DNA of 9,357 nt from Chloroflexota bacterium (lineage in GTDB: Bacteria; Chloroflexota; Dormibacteria; Dormibacterales; Dormibacteraceae), in NCBI GenBank assembly GCA_003446775.1, contig DMCH01000094.1, forward strand, positions 549 to 9,905, in the 5' to 3' direction. Position 1 is the first letter of the stretch. The number at the start of each line of letters is the position of its first letter. Both the position numbers and the translations under genes were made by a program. Positions 6,563-9,357 of this stretch are shown one piece after another. Under the pieces are notes generated by a model. That model had not been told where the DNA came from. It worked only from the letters and a program-made list of their open reading frames with translations, and did not search any database.

Positions 6563-7747
6563 CTAGATCCGGGTGAGCCTCCAGAACCGCCCAGGCGGGT
6601 AGATCGCGTCCGAAGTCGTCAACGGCACGTCGACGTTGTAATCGCCGAGCACCATATTGAGCGCGCCTTCGTTGGTCCCCCGTGGGATCGCATTCTTGAT
6701 CGTCAGCGCCGGCGCCCGCACGCTCTGCCTCAAGATCATCCCCGGCCACTCCACCAGGTCGACGTTCGCCGTCGACAGAAGGTCTGAGCGGCCTCCCCAC
6801 GGCAGCTCGTAACTGCCGACAGCCACGTACTTGGAAAGCACCCTGACGATGTGCAGCTGCGGCGTCATGGCGTCGATGAGCGCCTTGGCGGCGGCGAATG
6901 CGGCATCCAGGGTGGGCAGCCCCATCACGCAGCCGAAGATGGTTTTGGTGAAGCCGCTGAGGGTGATAGAGGCGGCGAAAAGGAAGTTGGCGCCGAAACC
7001 TGAGCCGGTCTTGATGCCGATGATGCCGTTCTGGCCGAGGGCGTAGTCGACGTTGTACACGGTGCCGGCGACGGGCAGCTTGGTATCGGACGTCGCCACG
7101 ATCTGGGCCAGCACGTCCTGATTCATGGCCTTCATGCCCAGAGTCACCAGGTCGGTCGGCGTGCTCACGGTCTGGTCCGACGCGCCGGCGGCATCGGCGA
7201 ACTTGGTGTGGCTCATTCCAAGCTCCTTGCCGCGCTTGTTTAATTTCGCAATGAACGCTGTGGTCGAACCAGCGTCCCAGTTCGCCAGCGTGAAGGCGAT
7301 GTTGTTGCCTGAAGGAATCAGCAGCGCCTGGAGAGCTTGCAGCTCGGTCAGCTGCTCGCCGGCGCGCACCTCGACCACCGACTGCTTGGCGGCGTTGTCC
7401 GCCTGATATGCCTGCACATCGGCGTCGGTGATCACGATCGTGGGGCCGTCTTCACCCTTCTTCAGCGGCTTGTCCTCAATGACGACGAGCGCAGTCATCA
7501 CCTTGGCGACGCTCGCCGCGGGCACCGGCTTCTCGTTGCCGGATGAGGCGATGAAGCCGAGGCTGGAGACGGCGACGGCGGCCGAGCCAGTGCTCGGCCA
7601 GGGCAGCGTGGGTGCCGTCCCCGAGGTCGTCGTCGAGGTCGCAACCGCTCCTGTGGCCGGCACCGCCGGGATGGGTCGAATGAAGTAGTTGAACGCCAGG
7701 TATCCGGCGCCCAGGAGCAACAGCACGCCCGCCGCCCGAAGTTTCAC
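6563..7747 (-). CDS. D-alanyl-D-alanine carboxypeptidase, peptidase family S11 (PBP5/DacA-like)
   Basis: Predicted penicillin-binding protein that removes the terminal D-Ala from peptidoglycan pentapeptides outside the membrane, limiting cross-linking. Its 394 residues begin with an N-terminal membrane segment (about 5-22), then a Pro/Thr/Ser-rich linker to about 50. All three active-site motifs are present: SVAK (79-82, nucleophile Ser79), SGN (146-148) and KTG (246-248). About 145 further residues follow, with no obvious C-terminal amphipathic anchor; the N-terminal segment is probably retained as anchor. The GTG at 7747 is chosen because TATCGT lies 6 nt before it and the membrane segment then starts at once. 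A longer frame opening at 7789 would run into the hairpin after the propeller gene. SIMPL follows 58 nt downstream. Confidence 0.95.
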   Translation of the reverse strand: MKLRAAGVLLLLGAGYLAFNYFIRPIPAVPATGAVATSTTTSGTAPTLPWPSTGSAAVAVSSLGFIASSGNEKPVPAASVAKVMTALVVIEDKPLKKGEDGPTIVITDADVQAYQADNAAKQSVVEVRAGEQLTELQALQALLIPSGNNIAFTLANWDAGSTTAFIAKLNKRGKELGMSHTKFADAAGASDQTVSTPTDLVTLGMKAMNQDVLAQIVATSDTKLPVAGTVYNVDYALGQNGIIGIKTGSGFGANFLFAASITLSGFTKTIFGCVMGLPTLDAAFAAAKALIDAMTPQLHIVRVLSKYVAVGSYELPWGGRSDLLSTANVDLVEWPGMILRQSVRAPALTIKNAIPRGTNEGALNMVLGDYNVDVPLTTSDAIYPPGRFWRLTRI

Positions 7748-7753
7748 GTGCCC

Positions 7754-7759
7754 ACGATA
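7754..7759 (-). promoter_or_regulatory. Candidate -10 element of a leaderless promoter (carboxypeptidase gene)
   Basis: TATCGT on the minus strand lies 6 nt before the GTG at 7747. The stretch before it (CTCCTGAAAGT) has no ribosome binding site in the right orientation. Confidence 0.55.
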
Positions 7760-7774
7760 ACTTTCAGGAGGGGG

Positions 7775-7793
7775 GCCGGTGCGCCGCACCGGC
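7775..7793 (-). terminator. GC-rich hairpin after the beta-propeller gene
   Basis: GCCGGTGC and GCACCGGC form a perfect 8-bp stem with a 3-nt loop, 17 nt past the propeller stop codon. A C-rich run follows it on the minus strand in place of a U-tract, so it may act as a terminator, an mRNA-stabilising 3' hairpin, or both. It separates the sigma operon from the carboxypeptidase promoter. Confidence 0.55.
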
Positions 7794-7810
7794 GAGGGGG
7801 TCAGAAAGGT

Positions 7811-8938
7811 TCAGATCGCCACGATCCCTTCAAGACCGCGTGCCGCCGCGACCACGCCGATCGCGCCCAGCGTGCCGTCGATGTTCACTCGGAACTCGTC
7901 CACGGTTCCGGTCCCGCCGCTTTCGACGTAGAGGTACTGTCCGTCGCTCGATACCGCGAGGTCGATCGGGCCACCGCCAGTGGTCGCCGCGACCTGCGAG
8001 CCGTTGATCAGGGACAGCGCCCCGGCCGAGTTGATCGCGTAGCCGCTCAGGTCCGCGCTCCCGGCGTTGGCGACGAAGAAATAGCCTCGCGCTGCCGTCA
8101 CCCAGCAGGTTGCCGCCTGGTGGTTGCCAACACTGGGGTCCACAACGGTCAGCGATCCGTCCGAGTTGATGTTGTACGAGGTCACCGAGCTGCTGCCCGC
8201 TTCGGTCACGATGAGCCGTCCGGCTGCATCGAACGCGAATGCAAACGGCACTGGTCCGACTGATGCTGTAACGGTTGGCGAATCCGACGGCCGCCCGCTT
8301 GAGGCCAGGTTGAAGACGTCGATGGTTCCGGTCTTCTTGGTGGTGACGATCAGCTTGCCGCCGTCAGGGGTGAACCCGATCTGACCCGGCGACGCAAGGA
8401 AGAACGGCGGGTTGGCGTTGCCGAGGCCCAGGGCTCGAGTTGAGCCCTCGATGGCGTGAAGCTTGCCGCCGGCGATCCGGTAGCCGTTGATGCTGCCGTC
8501 GCCACCCGCGTTGAGGACGTAAGCGAGGTCGCCGCTCACCGCGATGCTCGCGGGGAAGAATCCGCCCGATCCGATGACCTGCTGCAGCTGCAGAGTGTCA
8601 CCGTCGACCGTAAACACGGACACTGAGTCGGAGCCGGCGTTCACGGCCAGCAGAAGTCCATGGGCCGAGTCGTAACCCAGAGCACCCTGGGAGGCCAGTG
8701 GGTCGACCGCGGCGCCGGACGCCGCGCCGCCGAGGCCGCCGGTCGGATAGTTCTCGACCTGCGTCAAGGTGCCATCGTCCGCGCGGCGATACGCGAGGAT
8801 CGCATTGCCGGTCGTGCCGTTGGTTTCCACGAAAACGGCATTACTGCCGCCGCCGCCGGCGGCAAACACAGAAGACGATGCGGAGATCAGCATCGCGATC
8901 ACTCCGCTCAAAGTCACTGCCCGCAGCACAAATCTCAC
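7811..8938 (-). CDS. Secreted beta-propeller protein (lactonase-like fold)
   Basis: A 375-residue exported protein resembling the lactonase/YVTN-type propeller superfamily. No catalytic residues can be named, so function is open: lactonase-like enzyme, binding or sensor protein. Residues 1-26 form a Sec signal peptide (MRFVLRAV, hydrophobic core, cleavage near VFA/AGG). Seven repeats of the pattern [LY]-x-[YV]-V-x-N-x-G-x-x-x-[IV]-x-x-[FY]-x-[IV]-x-x-[DG]-G-x-L are readable near residues 35, 96, 139, 196, 242, 287 and 336, fitting a seven-bladed propeller. Only one cysteine is visible (C278). The GTG at 8938 has AGGAGG at a 7-nt spacing; the ATG at 8962 would put that site inside the gene. 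It lies 87 nt after the anti-sigma gene with hairpins in the gap, and is probably the last gene of the ECF operon. Confidence 0.9.
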   Translation of the reverse strand: MRFVLRAVTLSGVIAMLISASSSVFAAGGGGSNAVFVETNGTTGNAILAYRRADDGTLTQVENYPTGGLGGAASGAAVDPLASQGALGYDSAHGLLLAVNAGSDSVSVFTVDGDTLQLQQVIGSGGFFPASIAVSGDLAYVLNAGGDGSINGYRIAGGKLHAIEGSTRALGLGNANPPFFLASPGQIGFTPDGGKLIVTTKKTGTIDVFNLASSGRPSDSPTVTASVGPVPFAFAFDAAGRLIVTEAGSSSVTSYNINSDGSLTVVDPSVGNHQAATCWVTAARGYFFVANAGSADLSGYAINSAGALSLINGSQVAATTGGGPIDLAVSSDGQYLYVESGGTGTVDEFRVNIDGTLGAIGVVAAARGLEGIVAI

Positions 8939-8945
8939 GAAAAGC

Positions 8946-8951
8946 CCTCCT
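8946..8951 (-). promoter_or_regulatory. Shine-Dalgarno of the beta-propeller gene
   Basis: AGGAGG lies 7 nt before the GTG at 8938 and decides the start against the ATG at 8962. It directly abuts the 3' arm of the hairpin at 8952-8966. Confidence 0.8.
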
Positions 8952-8966
8952 TGGGATCTCATCCCA
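8952..8966 (-). promoter_or_regulatory. Hairpin abutting the propeller ribosome binding site
   Basis: On the minus strand TGGGAT, loop GAG and ATCCCA form a perfect 6-bp stem that ends at the base before AGGAGG. Stacking on this stem, or its unfolding, could change access to the ribosome binding site. Regulatory function is inference. Confidence 0.45.
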
Positions 8967-8967
8967 T

Positions 8968-8987
8968 GCGGCCGCCCACGCGGCCGC
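8968..8987 (-). repeat. Paired GCGGCCGC octamers forming a strong hairpin
   Basis: Two copies of GCGGCCGC (8968-8975 and 8980-8987), each self-complementary, are separated by 4 nt and can form an 8-bp all-GC stem. One base separates it from the next hairpin on the transcript. It may act as an intercistronic stability or attenuation element between the anti-sigma and propeller genes. Confidence 0.5.
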
Positions 8988-9025
8988 TCGGTTCGTGAGT
9001 GCCTGACCAGCCCGCCGGCGTTACG

Positions 9026-9256
9026 TCAGCCGGCCTTCCAGGTCCTGAATGCGTTGATGAGCTCGACCTTCAGAGGGTCGGGGACAGGCTCGGAGGCGAT
9101 TCTGCCCATCAACCTTCGTGCAATACGCAGCTGCGCGAGATAGGCGCGACAGCCGTCACAGCCTTGCATGTGCTGGTCGAACTTCGCGCGGTCGCTGGCC
9201 GACAGCGCGCCGTCGAGGTAGTCGGTCATGAGCTCAACGACTTCACGGCACGTCAC
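9026..9256 (-). CDS. Zinc-finger anti-sigma factor (ZAS/zf-HC2 type)
   Basis: A 76-residue cognate regulator predicted to bind the adjacent ECF sigma factor and keep it from RNA polymerase. The HxxxCxxC zinc motif is H29-MQG-C33-DG-C36, and Cys3 (MTCREVVELM) is placed to complete the site, which in ZAS proteins can be redox-sensitive. A short helical tail ends at residue 76. No membrane segment follows, so this is a soluble, one-domain anti-sigma and not a transmembrane type. The GTG at 9256 is chosen because GAGGAG lies 8 nt upstream and because it overlaps the sigma stop codon in GTGA, a typical translational-coupling layout. The same frame stays open to 9349 but would overlap the sigma gene by about 97 nt. 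Confidence 0.9.
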   Translation of the reverse strand: MTCREVVELMTDYLDGALSASDRAKFDQHMQGCDGCRAYLAQLRIARRLMGRIASEPVPDPLKVELINAFRTWKAG

Positions 9257-9357
9257 TTCAGATACTCCTCGAGCGCTCTCCGAACTGATGCCCGGCCCCG
9301 GTGCAGCCGTACCCGCTGGTTGGCGGGCGAGATTGACAGCAGGCCGCACACCTCGTC
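9253..9357 (-). CDS. ECF-type sigma factor, C-terminal fragment (5' part outside window)
   Basis: Only the last 34 residues are visible, beginning DEVCGLLSISPANQRVRLHR and ending RRALEEYLK. This matches the helix-turn-helix of sigma region 4.2, which contacts the -35 element: the turn is LLSISPANQ, followed by the recognition helix with the usual V-x-x-HR-R pattern and the RxxLxxYL tail of ECF sigmas. The stop TGA overlaps the anti-sigma GTG by 4 nt. With regions 2 and 4.1 missing, the ECF subgroup cannot be named; pairing with a short zinc anti-sigma is shared by several groups. The gene is the visible upstream end of the sigma/anti-sigma/propeller operon. Confidence 0.88.
   Translation of the reverse strand, partial: DEVCGLLSISPANQRVRLHRGRASVRRALEEYLK
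9265..9270 (-). promoter_or_regulatory. Shine-Dalgarno of the anti-sigma gene
   Basis: GAGGAG lies 8 nt before the GTG at 9256, inside the last codons of the sigma gene. It supports the short start of the anti-sigma and coupled translation. Confidence 0.75.

Noticed and set aside
7748..7789. Carboxypeptidase frame extended to 7789
   Set aside because: The extra 14 codons run through the terminator-like hairpin and the candidate -10, and place charged residues before the membrane segment. GTG 7747 is better supported.
8939..8962. ATG at 8962 as start of the beta-propeller gene
   Set aside because: It would place the AGGAGG ribosome binding site and part of the hairpin inside the coding region and lengthen the signal peptide by eight residues. 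GTG at 8938 has ideal spacing.
9014..9034. GCCGGC-N9-GCCGGC repeat over the anti-sigma stop codon
   Set aside because: Short, with a long loop, and each arm is itself a common GC palindrome. It is likely chance and has no T-run.
9257..9349. Longer anti-sigma frame starting at 9349
   Set aside because: It overlaps the conserved region 4.2 codons of the sigma gene. The added 31 residues have no family resemblance, and GTG 9256 has a good ribosome binding site and a GTGA overlap.

Overview
The window is GC-rich and gene-dense, with strong GC preference at third codon positions. It comes from a free-living bacterium. The gene content, frequent GTG starts and apparently leaderless first genes fit Chloroflexota, Dormibacterota or Actinomycetota. 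This placement is inference; nothing in the window fixes the phylum. I see no mobile element, CRISPR array, rRNA or phage gene, and codon use looks uniform.

Left third, bases 1-4647. A nearly complete GH15 glucoamylase-type gene runs leftward from about 2012 and off the edge, missing only its last residues. Diverging from it on the plus strand are a tRNA-Ser(GCT) gene (2047-2139), a secreted lipoprotein alpha/beta hydrolase of the tripeptidyl-aminopeptidase (TAP/SlpD-E) type (2195-3688), and a divergent Fpg/MutM-type DNA glycosylase (3820-4647).

Right two thirds, bases 4759-9357. All genes lie on the minus strand. In transcription order they are: the tail of an ECF sigma factor (cut by the window end); a small zinc-finger (ZAS/zf-HC2) anti-sigma factor that overlaps it by 4 nt; a secreted beta-propeller protein with seven recognisable strand repeats; a D-alanyl-D-alanine carboxypeptidase (S11) with all three active-site motifs; a membrane-anchored SIMPL (DUF541) protein; an unrecognised protein with two membrane segments; and a DUF2277 protein. 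Sigma, anti-sigma and propeller look like one operon, probably closed by a GC hairpin. Carboxypeptidase and SIMPL look like a second. Five consecutive products (anti-sigma to the two-TM protein) would sit at or outside the membrane, so the block reads as a cell-envelope region under an envelope-sensing sigma factor. The link from the ECF pair to the later genes is inference.

The most consistent extra signal concerns initiation. Five genes that begin a transcription unit have a TAnnnT hexamer 6-7 nt before the start codon and no Shine-Dalgarno, as expected for leaderless mRNAs. Three genes inside operons have AGGAGG or GAGGAG at 7-8 nt. Other points of interest are an 18-bp perfect palindrome inside the glucoamylase gene, two hairpins stacked against the propeller ribosome binding site, altered lesion-recognition residues in the Fpg homologue, and a coding-like stretch opposite the hydrolase/fpg gap. 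No intergenic stretch exceeds 300 bases.
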